Positions 47,638 to 56,037 of a stretch of DNA of 64,000 nt are shown piece after piece; the first letter of the stretch is position 1; each line of letters opens with the position of its first letter. Source of the stretch: Novosphingobium sp. (GTDB lineage: Bacteria > Pseudomonadota > Alphaproteobacteria > Sphingomonadales > Sphingomonadaceae). The stretch is from NCBI RefSeq assembly GCF_039595395.1, contig NZ_JBCNLP010000001.1:620001-684000 (forward strand). The letters run 5' to 3'. A program made the position numbers and the translations under genes. The notes under the pieces are model-generated. The model ran no database searches and had not been told where the DNA came from. It saw only the letters and a list, made by a program, of their open reading frames with translations.

Positions 47638-49347
47638 GTGAGCAAGACGGTGGGCAGGGCCACCGGCCAGGGCCTTCGTGGCTGGTTGCTGCTGGGCGCC
47701 TTGGCGCTGTTGCTGGCTCTGCCTGCCCTGCTGTTGCCCAATCCCTTCGGCACCGACGGCCCGGTGCATATCCGCTGGCAGGCCGCCTTCGCGCGTGAGG
47801 TGTGGCAGGGCACGCTCTGGCCACGCTGGCTGCCGGGGATGAATGCGGGCTTCGGCTCACCGGCCTTTTTCTTCTATCCGCCCGTGCTGCAGGGGCTGGG
47901 GGCGGCCTTCGTGCCGATCTTCCCCGGCGATGCGGGGGCGATCCGGCGGCTGGCGCTGGCGCTGGCCGTGCTCTCGCTGCTGGGCGCGCAGGGCTGCCGC
48001 CTGTGGCTGCGGGCTCTGGGCGCCTCGCAGACGGCGGCCTTGCTGGCGGCGGCGCTGTGGCTGGTGATGCCCTATCGCGCCTTTGTCGACATGTACCAGC
48101 GCTGTGCCCTGGCCGAGAGCGCCAATCTGTGCCTGCTGCCATGGCTGGCCTATGGCGCGGTGCGGCTGGCGCAGGGGCGCAGGGGAGGGTGGGGCCTCCA
48201 TGCGCTGGCGATCGGCCTGCTGGCCTACACCCATCTGCCGGGCATGCTGATCGGCTATCTCTTCGCGGGCATTCAAGGGCTGGCGCTGGTGCTGGGCGAG
48301 TCCCGGCGCGAAAGGCGCTGGCCGCTGCTGATCGCGCTGGCGAGTTCGGCGCTGGCCGGTCTGGCGCTGGCGGCGGCGATGCTGGTCCCGGCGCTCAGCC
48401 TGCTGGGCCAGCTCACCGACACCGCCGCGATGATGGGCGAGCGCAACCAGCCGCACAACTGGCTGCTGTTCTCGGCCAAGCCATGGATCGACCCGGTGGC
48501 ATGGCGCATCACGCTGGGGCTGGTGGCGATGAGTGTGGGCATGGCGGCGATGCTGTTCTGGCCCGCCGTCAGCACGCCGGTCCGCCGCCAGCGCGTGGTG
48601 GCTGTGGCGATGGTGCTGACGGTTCTGGGCATCGCTTTTCTCAATCTGGAGATCTCGCGCCGGATCTGGGAGCTGCAGACGCCGCTGAGCCGCATCCAGT
48701 TCCCCTTCCGCCTGCTGGGCGAGGCCAGTCTGGCGCTCTGCCTGCTCGCCGGTTTCGCGCATGACCGCTTCGCGCGCGCCGGGCAGGCGTGGCGGCAGAG
48801 GCTGCTGTGGCTGATGTTTGTCGGCCTGCTGGCGCTGGGTATCGCCGGTTTCGCCTATCAGCGCCTGCGCCCGCGCGACGATCATCCGCTGACTGTCGCG
48901 CAAGTGCTGGCCAGCGATGAGGACAGTTCGGAATATGTGCTGGGCGATCTGGCCGGGGCGCGGCATCGGTTCGGCCCGCGCCTCGCCTTTGCCCCTGACG
49001 CGCCGGTTGCGGTGAGCAACGCCAGCATCGCCAACCGCCACATCACGCTGGATTATCGCGCAGAGCAGAGCAGCACGCTGGCCCTGCGCCAATTCGCCTT
49101 CACCGGCTGGCAATGCCGCATCGATGGCGGCGCATGGAGCGCTTCATCCGTGCTGAAGCTGGGGGCGAACCCGAATGCGGCCCGTGTGCCGCTCTGCGCC
49201 GTGCCGGGCGGCGCGCATCGACTGGAAGCCCGCCTGCCTGCTCCCCCGGTGGAGCGCTATGCAGGCTGGCTCTCGCTCGGCGCTCTGGCGGTGATCCTGC
49301 TGAGCCTGCTCGGCGCCAGCAGGAACCGGTCGAAACTCAGCCGATAA
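47638..49347 (+). CDS. Large polytopic membrane protein, PTPS-related (PF10131-like), GT-C-like
   Basis: 569 aa from a GTG at 47638. About eleven membrane segments. The first loop D-G-P-V-H-I-R-W then W-P-R-W-L-P-G-M-N-A-G-F-G-S and P-A-F-F-F-Y-P-P matches the so-called 6-pyruvoyl-tetrahydropterin synthase-related membrane family, whose topology resembles GT-C glycosyltransferases. The acidic Asp in that loop could be catalytic. The C-terminus has a periplasmic beta domain (about 420-540) and a last membrane span. No pterin function is implied. It overlaps the convergent GlcG-like gene by 11 nt. Confidence 0.78.
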   Translation: MSKTVGRATGQGLRGWLLLGALALLLALPALLLPNPFGTDGPVHIRWQAAFAREVWQGTLWPRWLPGMNAGFGSPAFFFYPPVLQGLGAAFVPIFPGDAGAIRRLALALAVLSLLGAQGCRLWLRALGASQTAALLAAALWLVMPYRAFVDMYQRCALAESANLCLLPWLAYGAVRLAQGRRGGWGLHALAIGLLAYTHLPGMLIGYLFAGIQGLALVLGESRRERRWPLLIALASSALAGLALAAAMLVPALSLLGQLTDTAAMMGERNQPHNWLLFSAKPWIDPVAWRITLGLVAMSVGMAAMLFWPAVSTPVRRQRVVAVAMVLTVLGIAFLNLEISRRIWELQTPLSRIQFPFRLLGEASLALCLLAGFAHDRFARAGQAWRQRLLWLMFVGLLALGIAGFAYQRLRPRDDHPLTVAQVLASDEDSSEYVLGDLAGARHRFGPRLAFAPDAPVAVSNASIANRHITLDYRAEQSSTLALRQFAFTGWQCRIDGGAWSASSVLKLGANPNAARVPLCAVPGGAHRLEARLPAPPVERYAGWLSLGALAVILLSLLGASRNRSKLSR

Positions 49348-49744
49348 TCGCGGCGATTCCCGCCCTGGCGATCTGCACATCCTGCTCCGACTTGACGCCC
49401 GAAACGCCCACTGCGCCCACGAAATCGCCATCGACCACGATCGGCACGCCGCCTTCCAGCATCGCCTGCATGGCCGGCGCCGTCAGCATCGAGATGCGGC
49501 CACCCAGAATCAGATCCTCATAGACCTTCGATTCCCGGCGCCCCATAATGGCCGTCACCGCCTTGCCGGGCGCCATATGCGCCGTGCTGGCCGAAGCACC
49601 ATCGAGCCGCAGCATGCCCAGCAGATGTCCGCCATCGTCGACCACCGCGATCGAGACCTTCCAGCCATTCGCCAGCGCCTCGGCCTCGGCGGCGGCGAGG
49701 ATCGCCTTGACGTCGGCGGCTTCCAGACTGTGCTTGGTCTTCAT
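49337..49744 (-). CDS. GlcG/HbpS family heme-binding-type protein
   Basis: 135 aa. Family blocks A-A-A-E-A-E-A, I-A-V-V-D-D-G-G-H-L, A-P-G-K-A-V-T-A and G-G-V-P-I-V-V-D-G-D-F-V-G-A-V-G-V-S-G are complete. Members include GlcG and the heme sensor HbpS; binding partner here unknown. No signal peptide. Its 3' end overlaps the preceding membrane-protein gene by 11 nt. Confidence 0.9.
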   Translation of the reverse strand: MKTKHSLEAADVKAILAAAEAEALANGWKVSIAVVDDGGHLLGMLRLDGASASTAHMAPGKAVTAIMGRRESKVYEDLILGGRISMLTAPAMQAMLEGGVPIVVDGDFVGAVGVSGVKSEQDVQIARAGIAAIIG

Positions 49745-49897
49745 CGTGATCGCTTTCTGTGAGGGCGCCCGCGGCGCCGGTCAATGTGCCCGGCCGCCCT
49801 TATCATCGCGCGCGCCGCTTGCCAGCGCCCCGTTCATCTTCGGTTTTACCGCCACCGGCCACACAGCCTGCCTTGCTTCAGGGAATCCACGCCAGCC

Positions 49898-50608
49898 ATG
49901 TCCTCCGCGCCGCCCCAGCCGCACAAGATCGACTGGAGCCTGACCACCTTGCTGGTGGTGCAGGCGTTGACGCTGTTCGTGGCCGTGCCGCTGGTGACCG
50001 AGGATCCCTCCCTCCATATCCTGCTCGATCTGTGCCATCTGGCCTATGCGCTGGTCTGCGTGGCGGCGCTGGCGCGGCATCGCGTGGTGCAGGTCGTGCT
50101 GCTCTCCACTCTGCTGCTGCTGATCGTCGGGCCCGAGATCGGGCGGCGGTTGCTGGTCAACCTCGACGCCACCACCAGCAGCGCCTTGCGCCATGATCTG
50201 ATCCAGATCGCCGCTTTTGCCTTCAACATGGGGGTCACCTTGCTGGTGGCACGCCACGTTTTCGGGCCCGGCCGGGTGACCGGGCATCGCGTGCGCGGGG
50301 CGGTGCTGCTCTATCTCAACATCGCCTCGGTCTTCGGCATCGTCTTCACCGCGATCCTGTCGCACTGGCCCGGCGCGCTGGTGATGAGCGGAGGCGCGGC
50401 GCTGGGGCCTGAATCCTCCGGGCGCACGGCTTTGCTGACCTATTTCAGCCTCTCGACGCTCACCACCACCGGCTATGGCGATGTAGTGCCGGTGTTGCCG
50501 CTGGCGCGCAGTCTGGCCAATCTGGAGGCGGTGATGGGGCAATTGTTTCCCGCCACGCTTTTGGCGCGGATTGTCGCGCTGCATCTGGAGCATAGCAAGG
50601 AAGAGTGA
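49898..50608 (+). CDS. Two-pore-type potassium channel family protein
   Basis: 236 aa from the ATG at 49898. About six hydrophobic segments; the last pair flanks a pore loop with the selectivity filter T-T-T-G-Y-G-D-V-V-P near residue 198. The N-terminal four segments resemble a membrane sensor domain without the regular Arg pattern of a voltage sensor. No cytoplasmic RCK domain. Likely a K+ channel of the inner membrane. Followed by the post-stop repeat hairpin. Confidence 0.88.
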   Translation: MSSAPPQPHKIDWSLTTLLVVQALTLFVAVPLVTEDPSLHILLDLCHLAYALVCVAALARHRVVQVVLLSTLLLLIVGPEIGRRLLVNLDATTSSALRHDLIQIAAFAFNMGVTLLVARHVFGPGRVTGHRVRGAVLLYLNIASVFGIVFTAILSHWPGALVMSGGAALGPESSGRTALLTYFSLSTLTTTGYGDVVPVLPLARSLANLEAVMGQLFPATLLARIVALHLEHSKEE

Positions 50609-50611
50609 AAA

Positions 50612-50637
50612 GCGAGGGGGTTACCCCCTCGCGCTCC
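50612..50637 (+). repeat. Post-stop hairpin repeat, copy 5 (after the channel gene)
   Basis: GCGAGGGGG (50612-50620), TTA, CCCCCTCGC (50624-50632), then GCTCCC. Starts 3 nt after the stop. The downstream GTCTCCCGACGAAACGGCAG (50644-50663) matches the rsmB copy's flank with two changes. Confidence 0.8.
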
Positions 50638-50711
50638 CATATTGTCTCCCGACGAAACGGCAGCCTGAATCCCCACCTTGCGTTTGAACGATTACGAAGA
50701 GGAGAGACCCC

Positions 50712-51227
50712 ATGCCTCTGTTATCCGCCCTACTGATCCTCGCTCAAGGGCCAGCCACCCTACCCCCCACACCCTGCCGCGCCGCGCAATTGCGCCTGAT
50801 GCCGGTGGACACCGATGGCGACCTCAACGGTATGTCGCATGCTGGAACCGGCTTTGCGCTGGTCAACCGGGGCGAGGCCTGTCGCCTGCCCGCCCTGCCG
50901 CAGGTGGTGCTGCGCGATGCGCGGGGCAAAGCGCTGCCAGCCGCGCGCCGGGCGCCGGTGGGGATGCATCCCGGACCGGTGATGGTTCCGCTGAAGCTGG
51001 AAAAGGGCGCGCGGGCTCAGGGAACGCTGCGCTGGGTCTCGGGCCCGGTCTATGACAACAGCCGCAAGCTGACGGCTGCGCGCCTGTCGGTGGGCATCGG
51101 CACGGGCTGGGTGAGCATGCCGCTCAAGGTGGTGCTCTACGCCCCGGCGGATCAGGGGGCGAGCCTCGATCAGCCACCGCTGCATCTGGCCGGGCCGGAC
51201 GCCGGGCAGGACAAGGGCCAGCCCTGA
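50712..51227 (+). CDS. DUF4232-like exported protein
   Basis: 171 aa. Short signal M-P-L-L-S-A-L-L-I-L-A then P-P-T-P-C-R-A-A-Q-L. The layout C-x-x-x-x-L, G-T-G-F-A-L-V-N-R-G-E-A-C-R-L-P, then V-V-L-R-D-A-R-G-K follows the DUF4232 pattern, with two cysteines probably bonded. These are secreted beta-sandwich proteins of unknown function. Convergent with the lipoprotein gene over a shared terminator. Confidence 0.75.
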   Translation: MPLLSALLILAQGPATLPPTPCRAAQLRLMPVDTDGDLNGMSHAGTGFALVNRGEACRLPALPQVVLRDARGKALPAARRAPVGMHPGPVMVPLKLEKGARAQGTLRWVSGPVYDNSRKLTAARLSVGIGTGWVSMPLKVVLYAPADQGASLDQPPLHLAGPDAGQDKGQP

Positions 51228-51237
51228 GTTTCAACCA

Positions 51238-51273
51238 AAAGGGCCGCGCCTGCGTGAACAGGCGCGGCCCTTT
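51238..51273. terminator. Bidirectional terminator
   Basis: AAAGGGCCGCGCCTG (51238-51252), loop CGTGAA, CAGGCGCGGCCCTTT (51259-51273). A perfect 15-bp stem between convergent genes. Confidence 0.88.
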
Positions 51274-51288
51274 GAGGATGGCACCCGA

Positions 51289-51651
51289 TCAGTGGCGATG
51301 ACCGCCGCCACCATTGCCCCGGAAATGCGGCATATGCATGCCTTGCCCCGGCGTCATATTGCCCTGGAAGCGCTGGAAATTGGGGCGACCCTGCGGCGCC
51401 TCGCGCATGAAATGGCCGCGATCGCCGCGGATAAAGCCGCGATCCCCCGCGCCATGGCGATAGTAGAAATAGTTGTCCGAGCCCCAATAGCCGTCATAGA
51501 TCGGGCCATAGGCGCCGTCATACCAGCCGTCATAGGCATAGGGGCCGGGGCCATAGGCCACGCCGCCGCCATAACCATAGCCATCGTCGACACAGGCGGC
51601 CAAAGTCGTGACCGACAGGGACAGTGCGAGCAGGGCTAGAGTTTTCTTCAT
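51289..51651 (-). CDS. Gly/Tyr-rich hypothetical lipoprotein
   Basis: 120 aa. Signal M-K-K-T-L-A-L-L-A with lipobox T-L-A-A-C, so Cys20 should be lipidated. The mature part is Gly/Tyr/Asp-rich (D-G-Y-G-Y-G-G-G, Y-D-G-W-Y-D-G-A-Y-G-P-I-Y-D-G) and ends with His/Gly repeats G-G-G-G-H-R-H. Low complexity, function unknown. Confidence 0.8.
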   Translation of the reverse strand: MKKTLALLALSLSVTTLAACVDDGYGYGGGVAYGPGPYAYDGWYDGAYGPIYDGYWGSDNYFYYRHGAGDRGFIRGDRGHFMREAPQGRPNFQRFQGNMTPGQGMHMPHFRGNGGGGHRH

Positions 51652-51798
51652 GGCGGCCTCCCTGGGCGTGGATCGCCCATGCCGTAGAAACGGGGGGCGG
51701 GGTTTGCTGTTCCATGCCGCACAAGGATATTGCGCGCAATTATGCGGAATTTACGCGCTACGCTCGCCTTGATGCGCGCGGCAGGGTAAAGCGTGCCC

Positions 51799-53202
51799 AT
51801 GCATGACCATCTTCTGATCGACGGGCGCCTGGTTGCGGGCGCGGGGCTTCTTCCGGTGATCGAACCGGCCAGCGGGCAGGTCTTCGCCCATGTCCCGCGT
51901 GCCGATGCGCTTCAGGCCGAGCAGGCGGTGGCGGCGGGCAAGCGTGCCGCGCGGGATTGGGCTCTGGTGCCCATGGACAAGCGCGCCGCTGTGCTGGAGG
52001 CTCTGGCCGATGCCCTGCAGGCCCATGCCGAGCCCTTCGCCCGCATGCTCACCCGCGAACAGGGCAAGCTGCTGGATGAATCGCGCGGCGAGGTGGAGGG
52101 CTCCATCGCGGCGCTGCGCTATCACGCCGGGCTGCGGCTGGAACCGCGCGTGCTGAAGCAATCCGCCGGGGAACTGGTGGTGGAACAGCGCTTTCCGCTG
52201 GGGCTGGTGGTGGCGATCGTGCCGTGGAATTATCCGCTGCTGATGCTGATCCTGAAGCTGGCCCCGGCGCTGCTGGCGGGCAACACGGTGATCGCCAAGC
52301 CCGCGCCGACCACGCCGCTCACCACGCTGATGCTGGGCGCTTTGGCGGCGGAGATTGTCCCCGCTGGCGTGGTGCAGGTGCTGGGCGATGGCGGCGATCT
52401 GGGGCCCTTGCTGGTGGCGCATCCGGATGTGGCGCATATCAGCTTCACCGGCTCGACGGCGACGGGCCGCAAGGTGCTGTCGGGCGCGGCGGGTAGTCTC
52501 AAACGCGTGACGGCGGAGCTGGGCGGCAATGATGCCGCTCTGGTGCTGGACGATGCCGATGTGGGCGCCATCGCGGCGGATCTTTTCGCGGGGGCCACCG
52601 CCAATGCCGGTCAGATCTGTCTTGGCATCAAGCGCATCTATGCCGCCCGCAACAAGGCCGACGATCTGGCCGAGGCGCTGGCCGATCTGGCGCGCAAGGC
52701 GGTGGTGGGCGATGGTCTGGCTTCGGGCTCCACCATGGGGCCGGTGCAGAATGCGGCGCAGCATCGCCGGGTTCTCGATCTGGCTGAAGAGGCCAGGGCT
52801 TTGGGCCGTATCGTGGGGCAGGGCACCGCACCCGCGGGCGACGGCTATTTCATCGCCCCCACGGTGGTGCGCGACATGCCCGAAACGGCCCGCCTGATCC
52901 GTGAGGAGCAGTTCGGCCCGCTGATCCCGGTGCAGGCCTATGACGATCTCGACCATGCCATCGCTCTGGCCAATGCTGGCGATTATGCACTGGGCGGATC
53001 GGTGTGGGGCGGCGACGTGCAGCGCGCCATGGCGGTGGCGGCACGGCTGGAAACCGGGCTGGTCTGGGTCAACCGTGTGTTCGATCTGCCTTTCGATGTG
53101 CCGCTGGGCGGGGCGCGCGCCTCCGGCATGGGGCGGCATCAAGGGATCGAGGGGGTGGAGGAGTTCACCCAGACCCGCATCGTGAACGCGGCCTTGCGCT
53201 AA
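51799..53202 (+). CDS. NAD(P)+-dependent aldehyde dehydrogenase family protein
   Basis: 467 aa from the ATG at 51799; a GTG two codons upstream is in frame. Cofactor block V-P-W-N-Y-P-L near 144, F-T-G-S-T-A-T-G near 218, general base Glu in V-T-A-E-L-G-G-N-D and nucleophile Cys in N-A-G-Q-I-C-L near 274. Close in style to succinate-semialdehyde/aminoaldehyde dehydrogenases but substrate not fixed. A 46-nt gap leads to the M24 peptidase gene. Confidence 0.93.
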   Translation: MHDHLLIDGRLVAGAGLLPVIEPASGQVFAHVPRADALQAEQAVAAGKRAARDWALVPMDKRAAVLEALADALQAHAEPFARMLTREQGKLLDESRGEVEGSIAALRYHAGLRLEPRVLKQSAGELVVEQRFPLGLVVAIVPWNYPLLMLILKLAPALLAGNTVIAKPAPTTPLTTLMLGALAAEIVPAGVVQVLGDGGDLGPLLVAHPDVAHISFTGSTATGRKVLSGAAGSLKRVTAELGGNDAALVLDDADVGAIAADLFAGATANAGQICLGIKRIYAARNKADDLAEALADLARKAVVGDGLASGSTMGPVQNAAQHRRVLDLAEEARALGRIVGQGTAPAGDGYFIAPTVVRDMPETARLIREEQFGPLIPVQAYDDLDHAIALANAGDYALGGSVWGGDVQRAMAVAARLETGLVWVNRVFDLPFDVPLGGARASGMGRHQGIEGVEEFTQTRIVNAALR

Positions 53203-53248
53203 CAATTTGCGCGGTTTAGCGCTGGGCCCCCACCTCGGAGATTGCCGC

Positions 53249-53914
53249 ATGTCCACCACCCTGTCCCCCCGCGAAGCCGTCGGCGTCAGCTATGATCTGG
53301 CCACGATCAAGGCGGCTCAGGCCAAAAGCTGGGAGGCGCTGAACGCCATCGCCGCACAGGTCCGCCCCGGCATGACCGAGGCCGAAGCCACCGCCATGGG
53401 CAAGGGCATTCTGGCCGATATGGGCATGGAGCTGGCCTGGCACCCGCTGCTGATCCGTTTCGGCGAGAACACGCTGAAGATCTTTTCGGACCGCTCCGAA
53501 GGCACCGCCATTCTGGGCGAGAACGACATCTGGTTCGTCGATATGGGCCCGGTGTTCGATGGCCATGAGGGCGATGCGGGCGCCACCTTCACCACCGGCA
53601 ATGATGCCGAGATGCAGGCCTGCGCCCGCGATGTGAAGGTGCTGTTCGACACGGTGGCTGCCCTGTGGAACGGCGGCACGGTGACCGGCGAGGCACTTTA
53701 CGCAGCCGCCCGCGCCGAGGCGGACAAGCTCGGCTGGGTGATCAACCTCGACATTCAGGGCCACCGCGTGGGCGACTATCCGCATTCGGTCCACAAGGGC
53801 GGCAAGCTGGGTGAATTCGACGCCGCCCCAACGCCCGGCCTGTGGATTCTGGAGATGCAGATCCGCCATCCCACCCGCAATTTCGGCGCTTTTTACGAGG
53901 ATCTTCTGGCCTGA
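53249..53914 (+). CDS. M24 family metallopeptidase-like protein
   Basis: 221 aa from the ATG at 53249. Pita-bread fold: metal-binding Asp residues in F-V-D-M-G-P and E-G-D-A-G-A-T-F, His in D-I-Q-G-H-R-V-G-D-Y-P-H and Glu in W-I-L-E-M-Q-I-R. The final Glu usually near the C-terminus is not clear because the protein ends early (F-G-A-F-Y-E-D-L-L-A), so the catalytic set may differ from methionine aminopeptidase or prolidase. Shorter than most family members. Confidence 0.85.
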   Translation: MSTTLSPREAVGVSYDLATIKAAQAKSWEALNAIAAQVRPGMTEAEATAMGKGILADMGMELAWHPLLIRFGENTLKIFSDRSEGTAILGENDIWFVDMGPVFDGHEGDAGATFTTGNDAEMQACARDVKVLFDTVAALWNGGTVTGEALYAAARAEADKLGWVINLDIQGHRVGDYPHSVHKGGKLGEFDAAPTPGLWILEMQIRHPTRNFGAFYEDLLA

Positions 53915-53997
53915 CGCGAAAAATCGGGCTCCGCGGCGTAACCTCGGGGCCCTTTCGCTCGTAAAGCCAGTATCGAGACACTTTGGGCCACTGATCC

Positions 53998-55704
53998 ATG
54001 CTGCTTTACCTGCTCTCCTATCTGGCCGGCGCGCTCACCATCATGAGCCCCTGCATCCTGCCGATCCTGCCCTTCGCTTTTGCGCGCGCGGGCAAGCCGT
54101 TCCTCTCGCATGGCCTGCCGATGCTGGCGGGGATGACGGTGATGTTCGCGGGGATGGCGGTTCTGGTCTCGGTGGGCGGGCAATGGGCGGTGGGCGCCAA
54201 TGATGTGGGCCGGGGCGTGGCGCTGGTGCTGCTGGCGCTGTTCGGGCTGACGCTGGTGTTCCCTTCGCTGGCCGACCGGATGACGCGCCCGCTGGTGCAA
54301 CTGGGCGGGCGCTGGGCGCAGAGCGCGCATGGCGATTCAGGCTGGCGCGGTTCCTTGGCGCTGGGCGCGGCGACGGGCCTGCTCTGGGCGCCCTGTGCCG
54401 GGCCGATTCTGGGTCTGGTGCTGACCGGCGCGGCGCTGAAGGGCGGCGGTCTGGCGACGGGCGTGCTGCTGCTGGCTTACGGCCTGGGCGCGGCGACTTC
54501 TCTGGCGCTGGCGCTGGTGGTGGGCGGCAAGGTCTATGGCGCGATGAAGCGCTCGCTGGGCTTTGGCGAGAAGGTGCGGCAGGTGCTGGGGCTGGTGGTG
54601 CTGGCAGCAGTCGCGGTGATCGCGCTGGGGCTGGACACCGGCGTGCTGACCAAGCTTTCGGCGGCCAGCACCAATCGGATCGAGCAGGGCCTGCTGGAAC
54701 GTTTCGGCATCGCCCGCAAACCCGCCAGCAGCGCCGACGGGCTGGGCGATGAGGGCGCCAACCCCGGTTTCAACGGCGCGACGCTGTGGCTCAATGGCGC
54801 GCCGTTGACCGCTGCTGATCTCAAGGGCAAGGTGGTGCTGGTCGATTTCTGGACCTACACCTGCATCAACTGCCTGCGCACGCTGCCCTATGTGAAGGGC
54901 TGGGCCGACAAGTACAAGCAGGCCGGGCTCATGGTGGTGGGCGTCCACACGCCCGAGTTCGCCTTCGAGAAAGACCCCACCAACGTGCGCGATGCCGTCA
55001 AGCGGCTGGGCGTGACCTATCCGGTGGCGCTGGACAACAATTACGCCATCTGGAAGGCCTTCAACAACGAATACTGGCCCGCCGAATATCTGATCGACGC
55101 GCAGGGCCGCATCCGGGCGCATATGTTTGGCGAGGGCGACGATGCCGCCTTCGAGAAGCTGATCCAGAAGGTGCTGGCCGAAAATGGCGCCTCGGCGGTG
55201 CCCGGCGGCACGGTGCAGGGCATGGACAATGGCATCGAGGCCGAGCGCAGCGGTCAGGAGCAGAGCCCCGAGACCTATGTCGGCTATGCCCGCGCTCAGG
55301 GCTTTTCCAGCACGCCTGCGGTGAAGCAGGATACGGCGGAGACCTATGCTCTGGGCGGCCTGCAGGCCGATGGCTGGGGGCTGGAAGGCCGCTGGACGGT
55401 TGGCGCCGAAAATGCCCGGCTGGAGCAGGCCGGTGGCGGCATCGCCTATCGTTTTCAGGCGCGCGACCTGCATCTGGTGCTGGGGCCGGCGGCGGGCGGC
55501 AAGCCGGTGCGCTTCCGTGTGACCATCGATGGCCATGCGCCGGGCGCTGATCATGGCGTGGATACCGATGCTCAGGGCAATGGCGTGGTGACGGATAACC
55601 GGCTGTATCAGTTGCTGCGGCTGAAGGATGGCGCGGGCGATCACAGCTTTATGATCACCTTCCTCGATCCCGGCGTGGAGGCCTTTGCCTTCACCTTTGG
55701 ATAA
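53998..55704 (+). CDS. DipZ-type CcdA-thioredoxin fusion (thiol:disulfide reductant carrier)
   Basis: 568 aa. N-terminal CcdA/DsbD-beta membrane domain (about 1-215) with Cys in M-S-P-C-I-L-P and W-A-P-C-A-G-P that carries electrons across the inner membrane. Then a TlpA-like thioredoxin domain (about 265-400) with redox motif C-I-N-C in Y-T-C-I-N-C-L-R-T-L. Then a C-terminal beta-sandwich (about 415-568) with the family's Y-A-L-G-G-L-Q-A-D-G-W segment. This is the DipZ architecture of actinobacteria and proteobacteria, supplying reductant to the periplasm. Redox Cys all present. Confidence 0.93.
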   Translation: MLLYLLSYLAGALTIMSPCILPILPFAFARAGKPFLSHGLPMLAGMTVMFAGMAVLVSVGGQWAVGANDVGRGVALVLLALFGLTLVFPSLADRMTRPLVQLGGRWAQSAHGDSGWRGSLALGAATGLLWAPCAGPILGLVLTGAALKGGGLATGVLLLAYGLGAATSLALALVVGGKVYGAMKRSLGFGEKVRQVLGLVVLAAVAVIALGLDTGVLTKLSAASTNRIEQGLLERFGIARKPASSADGLGDEGANPGFNGATLWLNGAPLTAADLKGKVVLVDFWTYTCINCLRTLPYVKGWADKYKQAGLMVVGVHTPEFAFEKDPTNVRDAVKRLGVTYPVALDNNYAIWKAFNNEYWPAEYLIDAQGRIRAHMFGEGDDAAFEKLIQKVLAENGASAVPGGTVQGMDNGIEAERSGQEQSPETYVGYARAQGFSSTPAVKQDTAETYALGGLQADGWGLEGRWTVGAENARLEQAGGGIAYRFQARDLHLVLGPAAGGKPVRFRVTIDGHAPGADHGVDTDAQGNGVVTDNRLYQLLRLKDGAGDHSFMITFLDPGVEAFAFTFG

Positions 55705-55706
55705 GG

Positions 55707-55976
55707 TCAGGCGGGCGGCGTATCGCTCTCGACCAGTTGCGCGATCTCGAATTGCCAACTGGTCCAGCCGCGCATTTTGGCCGCTTCCTGCGTGGCGGAT
55801 TTTTTGCTCTTGGCCTCGGCCAAAGAGCGGCTGTGGCCCCAGAACACCTCGGTCTTGCCGTTCTGCAGAATGGCCACGATGCGCCAGTAATGGGTGAAGG
55901 GGTCGGACGTGGGGCCGATGGTCTTCACATAGCCGTCGGGCATGGTGGCCGTCAGATAGCGCTTCCTGCGTTTCAT
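55707..55976 (-). CDS. Small conserved hypothetical protein
   Basis: 89 aa from the ATG at 55976. Basic start M-K-R-R-K-R-Y-L-T-A-T, a beta-rich part with Y-W-R-I-V-A-I-L-Q-N-G-K-T-E-V-F-W-G-H-S, then an amphipathic helix S-L-A-E-A-K-S-K-K-S-A-T-Q-E-A-A-K. No signal or Cys. The family was not recognised. Convergent with the DipZ gene, 2 nt between stops. Confidence 0.7.
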   Translation of the reverse strand: MKRRKRYLTATMPDGYVKTIGPTSDPFTHYWRIVAILQNGKTEVFWGHSRSLAEAKSKKSATQEAAKMRGWTSWQFEIAQLVESDTPPA

Positions 55977-56037
55977 AAGGGGCCCCTTAGCGTGCAAAGC
56001 GCTGGCCTGAAAAGCCTGCCCGCCCTACAGCACCGCC

